This document shows, piece by piece, positions 8,184 to 16,115 of a stretch of DNA of 22,364 nucleotides (its first letter is position 1; each line of letters opens with the position of its first letter). The DNA is from Fidelibacterota bacterium (GTDB taxonomy: Bacteria > Marinisomatota > Marinisomatia > Marinisomatales > UBA1611), in NCBI GenBank assembly GCA_002722105.1, contig PBKF01000065.1:1-22364 (forward strand), in the 5' to 3' direction. Position numbers and translations under genes: made by a program. The notes below the pieces were generated by a model. It ran no database searches. It was not told the DNA's origin and worked only from the letters and a program-made list of their open reading frames with translations.

Positions 8184-8977
8184 TCCTCACCCTCCAATGG
8201 AGCACCCGCTGCTCCAAGATACGCCTCGATAACTTCCTTATTTGCCCGGACCTCATCAGGAGTTCCTTGCATCAGGACCTCCCCCTCGTTCATGACGACG
8301 ATTCTGTCTACACCCTGCCTGAGAATGAAGTCCATGTTGTGCTCTATAATCAATACCGAGATTCCCGTCTCGTCTACGAGGTTCCTGAGATTGTTGAAAA
8401 TCTTCATCGCTAGCGGTCCGGCGACTCCGGCTACTGGCTCATCGAGGAGAAGGAGCTTCGGATCCCCCATCATGGACCGCCCTATGTCAACCAGTTTACT
8501 CTGGCCTCCGGACAGCTCGCTGGTGAGGTTGTGTGCCATATGGGGGACCTCCAGCTGATCTAGGACGTCGTATGCATTTGAGAGCCTCTCCTCTTCAGCT
8601 GGATTGGATGGAATAAGCAAGGACCTCATGAGTTCTGTCATCGATGATCCGAATTGCTTTCTGGGAGGGACCATTAGGTTCTCTATTACAGTCATCTGAC
8701 GCCATAGATTTGTGTGCTGGAAGGTCCTAGTCATCCCCAAATTCTGAATCTGGTCGGGCCTTAGATCGGAGATGTCTTTCCCGAACATCTCGATTCTTCC
8801 TGATGTCTGGTCGAGAAGGCCGCTGATGCAGTTGAAGGTAGTTGACTTGCCGCACCCGTTCGGACCGATTAGGCCGACGAACTCTCCTTCTCCGACCGTA
8901 AAGGAGACCTCCTTCACAGCCACTAGACCACCGAACTCCTTCCGGAGTTGTTCGACCCTTAGTACCGGCTCATTCAC
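8180..8977 (-). CDS. livG: Branched-chain amino-acid ABC transporter ATPase LivG
   Basis: The partner ATPase of LivF, 265 residues from the chosen start. Walker A GPNGCGKST lies at 38-46. It has the signature LSGGQSKLVD and Walker B LLLLDEPVAGV. The H-loop is in IEHNM, and the LivG-type C-terminal extension ends with YLGAAG. I place the start at the GTG at 8975-8977. A strong GGAGGTG (8984-8990 on this strand) lies six bases before it and overlaps an earlier in-frame GTG at 8986, which therefore is unlikely to be used. The gene overlaps the end of the fused permease by eight bases and livF by four, so the three are translationally linked. Confidence 0.93.
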   Translation of the reverse strand: MNEPVLRVEQLRKEFGGLVAVKEVSFTVGEGEFVGLIGPNGCGKSTTFNCISGLLDQTSGRIEMFGKDISDLRPDQIQNLGMTRTFQHTNLWRQMTVIENLMVPPRKQFGSSMTELMRSLLIPSNPAEEERLSNAYDVLDQLEVPHMAHNLTSELSGGQSKLVDIGRSMMGDPKLLLLDEPVAGVAGPLAMKIFNNLRNLVDETGISVLIIEHNMDFILRQGVDRIVVMNEGEVLMQGTPDEVRANKEVIEAYLGAAGAPLEGEE

Positions 8978-11900
8978 TGGTAGCACCTCCAGAAGGCCTC
9001 TCGGGCCGGACAGGGACCTCTGGGAGGAGGCCCTTGGAGTTGAACTTGAGAGAGAACAACATCAAGCATCCAATTAGCATCAGTTTGACGTAAAGCATGT
9101 CAGCGCTCACCACTCCGCTGAAGAATGACTCTTCGATTGACCTCTCTCCTAGAGCGATGGCTCCGAAGGCGAAAATTGCTGCACCGGAGGCCCCGATATC
9201 CAAAAGTCTCTCAGAGCGTACGACTAACCCGACTACCATCACTGTGGCAAATATCTTGGCTGCCTCCCACTGATTCGTGAAGGTCCATTCGAAGAGAGAG
9301 TCGATCCTCGATGCGGTGGTGTGCAGCGGAAGGTCTGGGGAGCCCTGTCCTGCCACTAGTACATTGAAGACGAACTCCATCAGCACGATGATGAACGCTC
9401 CAACCACCATCCCCCTGTTGTTGGAAGTTCCTCCGATGATGAATGCCGCCCAGACAAGGAAGGTAGAGCGGGCGGGGGACATGAATGTTGGTTCGAAGCC
9501 TGTTAGTTTCCAAGCCCAAATAGCTCCTGCGAGAGCTGCAATTGCGGCCCCGAGGGCGAGGCTTGCTGCCTTGTGAGTTAGTATATTGTGTCCGTGGTGC
9601 TGAGCGACTTCCTCGTCCTCTCTGATGGCCTTCAGGACCCTGCCCCAGGGAGATGAAAGAAGGTTGGAAAGCAGCTTCCAGACTACGGCGACCACGATAA
9701 GTGAAATTATCATCAGGATGAATAGGTAGGGTGCTGGTTCACCGAGGTTCAGTAGTTCTGCGACTTGATTTGCGGGGGTGTCGATTAGTGATGTGTCGTC
9801 TCTGCAGGCATCTGGGCTGGCCCATTGGGAGTCGGGTCCTGACTTCTCGGAGCCGCAGAACCACCAGTTCTCCAACGGTAGTGGGTAGGCCGATATCCCG
9901 ATAGCTGAGCCAACGGCACCGACCCTCAGCAGGGGCTCTCCCGCAAGTAGGACCCTGACTATCTCACCCAGGGAGATTGTGACGATTGCGAAGTAGTCCG
10001 TTCTGAGCCTAGCCGTCGGATATGCCAATGCCCAGCCCAAAAACGCGGCTAGTGCCACCCCCATAATTGTGGCTGGCAGTATGCCCCATCCATATCCGTG
10101 CAGTTCCTGGGGCGCAGTTAGTATCCCCACAGTGATGGTCCCTATTCCAACGAAGAAGATGACTCCGAAGTTGACCATTCCCGTGTATCCCGTGTGCAGG
10201 TTTAGAGAGAATGCCATCAGTATGAAGATAGCCAATGACACTAGGACGTTGGACACCTGAAGTACCTTCTTCCACCTGAAGTCATCGGACTCGGCTATTG
10301 GGAGCCACAGGAGGAAAAGTAGTAGTATGGCCATAATTACAGTGAAGAATATCCATGATCCCATTGGGCTCTCTCTGCCATACATCTCGAGTTTCCTTTT
10401 ACTACCGGGGGACCCTCTTGTGATAACGGATAGGACGTTGGACGAAGCGGAGGAAGTAGCCGAGGATATCTTTTCTCTGGAAGCCGCTGATGCCCCTCGA
10501 AGTTGTTCTGTAACCCTGTTCACCACGATAGTGTGGCTTCTGTCGAATTCTGACCATTTACTCAGTATCTGTAGCTTTATTGAAGAGATTGACTCTGAAA
10601 AAGAGGAGCGGAGTGATTGGAGTTTTTTCGATGCGTTTTGGATGTGCTTATTCCCTGATTCTGACTCCGACAGTATGCCTATGCCCTCATAGATTGAATA
10701 CACCCACAAAGCGAAAATTGCGTTGGGCCAAATCAAGTCACCCGCATCTACGATGAAGTTGACTAGTCCTATCTCGAAGTTCATCATGTTGAACCACGAC
10801 TCATGCATAGATGCAACAGTGTCAACAACCCATTGCTCTGCCTCGAATGGAGAGAGTTCGCTTGGGGGGCTTCTTTGCCCCAGCAGATCTTCCTGAGTTA
10901 GGGGCGAGTCTTCGAGGAGGAGTGTTCCATCATTCCTACCTGTCAGAACAGCCAGGTTGGTTTCCGAGAATTCACTGGATGCGCAGGAGTCGGCGCAAGC
11001 CCCGTCCGCGAAGGAGTTCCTTCCAACGAAGTCACTGAGTCTGTGGAATACGTAGGCAGCGATGACGGCGGCAGAGAAGCTCTGCATTCTATGGGTGCGG
11101 TTCGACCACCAATGGTGGAGGCCGAAAATCCCGGTGGGCATAATTGCTAGAGCTGCCGCTATCTTCTGCGTCTTGTCCGAGTCCTCTTCCTTTCGCTTTC
11201 TGAGCCTCTCAATCTTCCATTTCTCATATGCGTCGCCTATTCCCTCTGGCATGATCATCAGGATGGCGACGAGGAAAATGTATGGCATCACTCCGTCAAG
11301 GGCGGAGTAGTTTGATCGCCCCAGGGGCATTCCTATTCCTATCAGGACAGGCGAAGATAACGCCCTTACGAAACCCACGATTAGGGAGCCAACGATCGCC
11401 CCTGGAACGGAGCCTATGGTTCCTAGGACGATGATTGCGAAGGAGGGAAGCAGCAGTGTGAATGCGGTCTCGGGGTTGAACCTCAGGGTCAATGCGAAAA
11501 TCGCCCCGCCCATACCAGAAAGTCCCGCGGAAAGGAAGGCGCTGGTCAGGTGTACCCTCTCGACATTGATGCCGCTACTGGCAGCCAGCTCTGGGTTGTC
11601 AGCAACGGCCCTCATTCTCCTTCCCAGTCTAGTCTTGTTAAGCAGGAGCAAGAGTAGCAGTACTGCCGAGAAGATGACTACTGGCACTGCTCCCTTGTAA
11701 TATGCGTAGTTGGTGGTTGCTTGGGTGACGCAATCTGTCGTGGTGTCGTAAAGCTCCAAGGCGGGTTTCGAGGTATCGCTGACGATTCGGGAGAGGATTG
11801 GCTCCCCTGTTGCCTCATCGATTCCGGTCTGCTCGCAGTTGAAGTGCGTGTATGTCCTGTCATCTTCCAGCGTCCTCTCTCCTAGGTTGAAGCGTAGCTT

Positions 11901-12728
11901 GGTGGTCGGAATCTCCCATCTTAGATTCGGCATCCTCCAGTCGCCCTCTGGCTCGAACATGTTCCTGCTAGCCCCGAACCTGAGGTAGGTGAGTGCTCTG
12001 AGTATGAGAGCAACCCCTAATGATGCTATCATCATCACTTGTGGACTTGTGTTGGTCTTGCGGAATCCCTTGTAAACGAGTCTATCGATGATGATACCGG
12101 CTATGCCTGTGAGAACGAAGGCCGCGACTAGGGTGAATAGAAGAACAGACCAAGTCAGTACCCCATCCTTAGTAGTGGAGAGGTTTGACATGGGAAAGAA
12201 GTAATCAGTCCATATCATGATCATCGAGAGGTACATTCCAATCATGAAAAGCTCTGATTGGGCGAAGTTCCCATACCTCTGGACCTTGTATGTTAGAGTC
12301 AGTCCTATCGCTATTGCCAGATATGTAGAGGACCATGTCAAAGTACCTGTTGAAATCGAGACGAGATCGAGGGTGAATGAAGCGTCTTCGCCAAGGCCCT
12401 GTAGGAGGATGTCCAGAGAGAAGAAGGTCACAGCGACCATGAAGAAGGGGGAAAGCAGTATTGCGGCTGTCCTCGGAATACCGCTGGGGACATCGTCGAA
12501 GAGGACCTTGACTACGACGAAGCCCGCCGCTATCGACTCGACCAATTGCAGGAGCCAAACCATGTCATTGGGGAGGCCCCCTCCCAGTGCCTTGTCAAGG
12601 ATATTTAGGAACCCTAGTCCGTTCAGAGTGCCCAAGTAGTTGGCGTCGATGAAAAGCACAGCTGCGATGACTAGTCTCTGAGTGCCCCTGGGCAGGTCGG
12701 AGAATTGTTTCCGGGCTTCGTGCAGCAT
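8970..12728 (-). CDS. livHM: Fused LivH-LivM branched-chain amino-acid ABC permease
   Basis: A single 1252-residue membrane protein joining the two permease subunits that bacteria normally encode separately. Residues about 1-125 add extra hydrophobic segments. Residues 130-500 are LivH, with the ATPase-contact loop RMRAVADNPELAASSGIN near 371-388. Residues 500-785 are unlike either permease: three hydrophobic segments (near 522-540, 548-562 and 651-685), then a polar Ser/Lys-rich helical stretch at 690-775. Residues 786-1240 are LivM, with its contact loop LKAIREDEEVAQHHGHN near 1032-1048. Both halves carry Cys-containing insertions, about 252-345 and 950-998. The frame is open throughout and the linker encodes structured segments, so a missing stop or frameshift is unlikely. 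It is followed by livG and livF. Confidence 0.92.
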   Translation of the reverse strand: MLHEARKQFSDLPRGTQRLVIAAVLFIDANYLGTLNGLGFLNILDKALGGGLPNDMVWLLQLVESIAAGFVVVKVLFDDVPSGIPRTAAILLSPFFMVAVTFFSLDILLQGLGEDASFTLDLVSISTGTLTWSSTYLAIAIGLTLTYKVQRYGNFAQSELFMIGMYLSMIMIWTDYFFPMSNLSTTKDGVLTWSVLLFTLVAAFVLTGIAGIIIDRLVYKGFRKTNTSPQVMMIASLGVALILRALTYLRFGASRNMFEPEGDWRMPNLRWEIPTTKLRFNLGERTLEDDRTYTHFNCEQTGIDEATGEPILSRIVSDTSKPALELYDTTTDCVTQATTNYAYYKGAVPVVIFSAVLLLLLLLNKTRLGRRMRAVADNPELAASSGINVERVHLTSAFLSAGLSGMGGAIFALTLRFNPETAFTLLLPSFAIIVLGTIGSVPGAIVGSLIVGFVRALSSPVLIGIGMPLGRSNYSALDGVMPYIFLVAILMIMPEGIGDAYEKWKIERLRKRKEEDSDKTQKIAAALAIMPTGIFGLHHWWSNRTHRMQSFSAAVIAAYVFHRLSDFVGRNSFADGACADSCASSEFSETNLAVLTGRNDGTLLLEDSPLTQEDLLGQRSPPSELSPFEAEQWVVDTVASMHESWFNMMNFEIGLVNFIVDAGDLIWPNAIFALWVYSIYEGIGILSESESGNKHIQNASKKLQSLRSSFSESISSIKLQILSKWSEFDRSHTIVVNRVTEQLRGASAASREKISSATSSASSNVLSVITRGSPGSKRKLEMYGRESPMGSWIFFTVIMAILLLFLLWLPIAESDDFRWKKVLQVSNVLVSLAIFILMAFSLNLHTGYTGMVNFGVIFFVGIGTITVGILTAPQELHGYGWGILPATIMGVALAAFLGWALAYPTARLRTDYFAIVTISLGEIVRVLLAGEPLLRVGAVGSAIGISAYPLPLENWWFCGSEKSGPDSQWASPDACRDDTSLIDTPANQVAELLNLGEPAPYLFILMIISLIVVAVVWKLLSNLLSSPWGRVLKAIREDEEVAQHHGHNILTHKAASLALGAAIAALAGAIWAWKLTGFEPTFMSPARSTFLVWAAFIIGGTSNNRGMVVGAFIIVLMEFVFNVLVAGQGSPDLPLHTTASRIDSLFEWTFTNQWEAAKIFATVMVVGLVVRSERLLDIGASGAAIFAFGAIALGERSIEESFFSGVVSADMLYVKLMLIGCLMLFSLKFNSKGLLPEVPVRPERPSGGATSE
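8984..8990 (-). promoter_or_regulatory. Ribosome binding site fixing the livG start
   Basis: The minus strand reads GGAGGTG, six bases before the GTG at 8975-8977. It lies inside the end of the permease gene and explains coupled translation. Confidence 0.6.
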
Positions 12729-12756
12729 GCTACTACACTAACCCGTCCATCATGCG

Positions 12757-12766
12757 AAATAATTGT
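12757..12766 (-). promoter_or_regulatory. Possible internal TATA box before livHM
   Basis: The minus strand reads ACAATTATTT, centred about 33 bases before the ATG at 12728 and just after the hairpin. No Shine-Dalgarno sequence precedes that ATG, which fits a nearly leaderless transcript. It could allow livHM-G-F to be expressed apart from the binding-protein gene. Weak evidence. Confidence 0.3.
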
Positions 12767-12770
12767 TGGG

Positions 12771-12811
12771 GCAGTGCGGCGGGACTTGCCCGCCGCACTG
12801 CTTTACGTTAT
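12771..12811 (-). terminator. Perfect 13-bp hairpin after the binding-protein gene, preceded by ATAACGTAA
   Basis: GCAGTGCGGCGGG (12771-12783) and its exact complement at 12789-12801 flank a five-base loop. On the minus strand the stem starts 14 bases after the stop of the lipoprotein gene. No T-run follows, so it may be a partial terminator or an mRNA 3'-end stabiliser that lets receptor outnumber permease. The nine bases ATAACGTAA (complement of 12803-12811) precede the stem, as at 181-189. Confidence 0.6.
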
Positions 12812-12815
12812 CCAA

Positions 12816-15800
12816 TCAGGCAGTTGTTATGCCGTTGACTGGGTCCCAGTTTCTTGCACAGTCGTACGAGACTGAGTCGTCGCTTGCGTCGTGAGAGAAC
12901 TCTCCGATGCAGAAACCAGCTGCTGGCACGTCTCCGTTGTCCAGGAAGCTGATTGCCCCGCTAGCTCCGTTCCATCCCTGGCCAGTGCCCATGACTGCCA
13001 TGTTGGCGTCAAGTCCGGGTGTGGCTAGAGCGGTGAATGCCGCGAAAGCAACGATGGTCACAGCGTCGAACGCCTCAGCGGTGTAGATACCGCCAGCGCA
13101 AGCCTCGTTGGCTGCGCACAGAGCTGCGAAGACATATCCGACCTGGGACATGCCGCCTGCTGCTGCGGGCTTGGTAGCGATGATGCCGTCGACAAGTGAC
13201 TTGTCGGTCATGTCAGCCGCTAGGCCCTCCTCTGCGATTCCATCAGCTCCGTAGATAGCTCCAGAGTATCCCTGGGATGCCATCTCCTCGATGATAGCAG
13301 CGCCGTCAGACGCGTATGATACCATCATCACTGATGTGCAACCTGCGTCGATGATCGACTGCACGTTGCCGCTGTGGTCTGTTATGTCCTCTGCGTAGCC
13401 GATCTGGGTGCAGATGTTGTCAGCTCCCATGTTTGCCACGAATGCGTCAGCCAGACCAGCGCCGTACGCGTTGGTCATGTGCAGGACAGCGACGTTGTCG
13501 TGCCCGTCTGTGGACATGACGTCAGCAACGACGGATCCCTGGAATGCGTCACTTGGGACGACTCGGAAGAATCCTGGGTATGCTGCTGCGTCGGACAGTG
13601 CTGGGCTCGTGCTCGCGTAGGATACCTGTGGTATTCCTGCTGCGGCTAGAACAGCGTTAGCGCCCATCGAGGCACCGGAGCAAGCTGCTCCGACTACGCC
13701 CCAGACGCCGGCGTCGACTAGTGCCTGGCCGGCTGTTCCGCCCATGGTGCCGTCGCAACCAGAGTCAGCGTAGACTATCTCGAACTGCACGCCGTTGCTG
13801 TATCCGATCGTGTTGGCTAGGCCGACAGCGATCTGGGATGCTGCAACGAAACCTGGTCCGTACACTGCGATTGGGCCGGTAGCATCGTTCAGGAAGCCGA
13901 TCTTCACAGTGGCTCCTGCCCATGGTACTGAGGAGACGCCAGCAGTTGCGTCCCACATCCTGTCGCAGTTGAAGTACTCGCCATAGGTTGGCACGTGGTG
14001 GAAGGTGCACACGTCATATCCCGAGCCACCGACATCGCCGTTGGCAAGGAAGGTGTGGGTGCCGCTTTCTCCAGCGTAACCGTTGCCCACCATCTCGATG
14101 TGCGTAGCCATGTTCTCTCCGTCTTCGTGCATAGCAGCGTGTCCGATCATCATGACCGTGTCGTACGCCTCGGACTGGTAGATTCCAGTCGAGCAGACTG
14201 CGTCTGCTGCACAGGCGGCCGTGAAGTCGCCTGCGGCTGCGGCTGCTGCCCTAGGCTTGGTGACCTGTAGCCCGTTGGCTGCTGCTGGTGCCGAGTAGTC
14301 GTTCAGAGCTGCCTCGCCGGCCATTCCGTCTGCGCTGAAGGTCGGGATAGCAGCGCCAAGCCCTGCCATGGTTTCGACGATCATAGCGCCGTCAGCGGAG
14401 TAAGAGGCCAGGAAAGCGGAGTCGCATCCTGCATCGATCACAGACTGAACTGCTGCTGCGAAGACGGTCGCGGTCTCCTCGTAGCCTGCCTGTAGGCACA
14501 CGTTTGCTGCACCCAGGTTCTCCACCGTTGCGTCGGCTAGTCCTGCACCGTAGCTGTTCGTCATGTGGATGACGGCGGTGTTGCTGACTCCAGAAGCTGC
14601 GATCATGTCCGCAGCTGCCTGTCCTTGCAGGGCATCGCTCGGAACGATCCTGTAGAAGTGCGGGTGGTCTGCGTCGCTCGAAAGCGCAGGTGAGGTGCTC
14701 GCGTAGGAGATCATCGGGATCCCTGCGGCGGAGAGCACTGCGTTTGCGCCCATCGATGCACCGGAGCAAGCTGCACCGGCTACTGCCACTACGCCTGCGT
14801 CAATCAGTGACTGAGCAGCCGTCTGGCCCATGGTGCCGTCGCATCCGGAGTCTGCCTCGATTACCTCGAAGACGTAGTTGGCGGAGTCGACCGCGTTTAG
14901 GTCATCCTGAGCCTGTCCCCATGCCCAAGTGAAGGGCGCGGCGAACTGGGCTATTGGCCCGCTAGCGTCGTTCAGGAAACCAATCCTGATCAGTGTGGCT
15001 GGATCTGGAAGCGGCTCTCCGTCGAACATCGGGTTAGCGGTGCCCATGTAGTGAGCTGCGATCTCGTCAGCTATCGCGTGAGCGATGTCTGCGTCGAATC
15101 CGACCACGTTGTTGTTTTCGTCATAGCTCTCGAAAGGAGGATAGAACGGGTCTGTGCAGATTCTAAGCGCTCCGGAGTCCAGGACGTCAGCGAGGTCGCT
15201 TGATCCACTGGGCTCAGGGTACGCAGTAGCCGTGTCAGCCGTGCTGTCATCCGCAAGGGTGACTGCACCGTTGAAGGATGCTGCGTAGATTGCGTCGTAC
15301 TCTCCGGAGTCGACAATAGCTCTGATTGCCACGTTAAGGGCATCTAGAAGCTCGCCCGAGTCCTCGCGTACAGCGAAACCGAAGTTCTCATCGGAGAAGG
15401 TCGTCATCAGAGTTCCTTCCAAGGAGAGCACTGGTGCGTCTCCCATAGCGTACATCACGTCACCGTTGTTCAGGGCTGCGATTACCGAGGGGAAGTCCTC
15501 GTATGCAGAGGTGGTGGCCATTGCAAGGTTATCAGCAGCGTACAGGTCAGAGGTCGTCCCGGACTGTACTCCGATGGTGACTCCAGCAGCGTTTAGCTCG
15601 GAGACATCGCTGATGGCGGCGGAACCGGATCCGCCGATTACTCCCTGGCTACTTGTGTAGTATGCCATGGTGAAGTCGACGACTTGGTCGCGCTCATCCG
15701 TCTTGGTCATGGCAGAGATGATGACATCGCACATCTCGCCGGCGTTCAGGTTGGGGATGATGGGGTCCCAACCGGACTCCACCCATTCTACGCTGACATC

Positions 15801-15923
15801 GCTGGCCGCATTGTCTGCGTTCCAGTCGTCATCGTCCCCGCCTGCGCATCCAGCGAGACTAGCCGCTAGCATGCTCAGGGTAAGCATCATTGCTATCATT
15901 TTCTTGTTGTACATAGTGTTCAC
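12816..15923 (-). CDS. Multi-domain amino-acid-binding lipoprotein: permuted family-3 domain plus two LivJ-type domains
   Basis: Extracytoplasmic receptor for the adjacent Liv importer. A signal peptide ends in the lipobox LAGC (Cys26), followed by an Asp-rich spacer. Residues 43-218 are the C-terminal three quarters of a family-3 solute-binding domain, from VEWVESGWDPIIPNLNAGE to GEYDAIYAASFNG. Residues 241-295 are the missing N-terminal quarter, from LADVLDSGALRICTDPFYPPF to IAHAIADEIA. The halves are therefore in permuted order. Residues 310-660 and 672-1035 are two LivJ/ANF-type periplasmic-binding domains sharing GFLNDA-GPIA, DSGCDGTMG, GAACSGASMGANAVL and SYASTSPALS. The frame begins at GTG 15923; ATG at 15914 is an alternative start. 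The ligand is inferred to be amino acids; which domain binds what is unknown. Confidence 0.9.
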   Translation of the reverse strand: MNTMYNKKMIAMMLTLSMLAASLAGCAGGDDDDWNADNAASDVSVEWVESGWDPIIPNLNAGEMCDVIISAMTKTDERDQVVDFTMAYYTSSQGVIGGSGSAAISDVSELNAAGVTIGVQSGTTSDLYAADNLAMATTSAYEDFPSVIAALNNGDVMYAMGDAPVLSLEGTLMTTFSDENFGFAVREDSGELLDALNVAIRAIVDSGEYDAIYAASFNGAVTLADDSTADTATAYPEPSGSSDLADVLDSGALRICTDPFYPPFESYDENNNVVGFDADIAHAIADEIAAHYMGTANPMFDGEPLPDPATLIRIGFLNDASGPIAQFAAPFTWAWGQAQDDLNAVDSANYVFEVIEADSGCDGTMGQTAAQSLIDAGVVAVAGAACSGASMGANAVLSAAGIPMISYASTSPALSSDADHPHFYRIVPSDALQGQAAADMIAASGVSNTAVIHMTNSYGAGLADATVENLGAANVCLQAGYEETATVFAAAVQSVIDAGCDSAFLASYSADGAMIVETMAGLGAAIPTFSADGMAGEAALNDYSAPAAANGLQVTKPRAAAAAAGDFTAACAADAVCSTGIYQSEAYDTVMMIGHAAMHEDGENMATHIEMVGNGYAGESGTHTFLANGDVGGSGYDVCTFHHVPTYGEYFNCDRMWDATAGVSSVPWAGATVKIGFLNDATGPIAVYGPGFVAASQIAVGLANTIGYSNGVQFEIVYADSGCDGTMGGTAGQALVDAGVWGVVGAACSGASMGANAVLAAAGIPQVSYASTSPALSDAAAYPGFFRVVPSDAFQGSVVADVMSTDGHDNVAVLHMTNAYGAGLADAFVANMGADNICTQIGYAEDITDHSGNVQSIIDAGCTSVMMVSYASDGAAIIEEMASQGYSGAIYGADGIAEEGLAADMTDKSLVDGIIATKPAAAGGMSQVGYVFAALCAANEACAGGIYTAEAFDAVTIVAFAAFTALATPGLDANMAVMGTGQGWNGASGAISFLDNGDVPAAGFCIGEFSHDASDDSVSYDCARNWDPVNGITTA
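12819..14996 (-). repeat. Tandem duplication of the LivJ-type domain inside the lipoprotein gene
   Basis: Two copies of about 1.05-1.09 kb (13944-14996 and 12819-13910) encode the same domain. The spacing of matching motifs is 362 codons at the start and up to 369 at the end. Parts remain alike at the DNA level, such as the stretches near 13669 and 14749. All eight cysteines of one copy (residues 361, 386, 476, 500, 571, 577, 639, 653) have a partner in the other (723, 748, 838, 862, 936, 942, 1005, 1022). Confidence 0.85.
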
Positions 15924-15928
15924 ACTAT
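15913..15928. promoter_or_regulatory. Palindrome over the start of the lipoprotein gene
   Basis: ATAGTGT-TC-ACACTAT is a perfect inverted repeat with seven-base arms covering both possible start codons (GTG 15923 and ATG 15914). It falls inside the predicted transcript. It could be a repressor site or an RNA stem hiding the start codon. The repeat is seen directly; the role is inferred. Confidence 0.45.
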
Positions 15929-15975
15929 CCGTAGGCCCCGCGAGATAACTTCTACATATAGAGATTGTTGATTGA

Positions 15976-15987
15976 TTCTTTATAAGT
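15976..15987 (-). promoter_or_regulatory. TATA box of the amino-acid importer operon
   Basis: The minus strand reads ACTTATAAAGAA, close to the archaeal TATA consensus and preceded by an A/T-rich BRE-like stretch. It predicts transcription from about 15957 and a leader of roughly 35-45 bases. The site lies in the divergent gap shared with purM. Confidence 0.6.
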
Positions 15988-16025
15988 AAATGTCTAAAAA
16001 CGACCCCTAGTGGCTCTGAAACGGG

Positions 16026-16034
16026 TTTTTTTTA
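16026..16034 (+). promoter_or_regulatory. Candidate TATA element of purM
   Basis: A run of T ending in TTTAT lies about 85 bases before the preferred purM ATG at 16116. It would give a leader of roughly 55-60 bases containing the GGAGG ribosome site. Weak, because it is largely a homopolymer. Confidence 0.3.
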
Positions 16035-16105
16035 TCGGTCAATTTTACTCGTTTGAGATTTCTCTTCCGAGAGGATGAAGTTGCTAACTCTATGCGATGT
16101 GTCAT

Positions 16106-16110
16106 GGAGG
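16106..16110 (+). promoter_or_regulatory. Ribosome binding site fixing the purM start
   Basis: GGAGG lies five bases before the ATG at 16116. That is ideal spacing and selects this codon over the upstream in-frame TTG (16053) and ATGs (16092, 16104). Confidence 0.65.
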
Positions 16111-16115
16111 AGCCG

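Noticed and set aside
10374..11228. LivH-LivM fusion as a lost stop codon or sequencing error
   Set aside because: The joining region encodes its own hydrophobic segments and a structured linker in one clean frame.
13374..14270. Several plus-strand open frames of 60-90 residues inside the lipoprotein gene
   Set aside because: They come from the biased codon use and repeats of the minus-strand gene and resemble no protein family.
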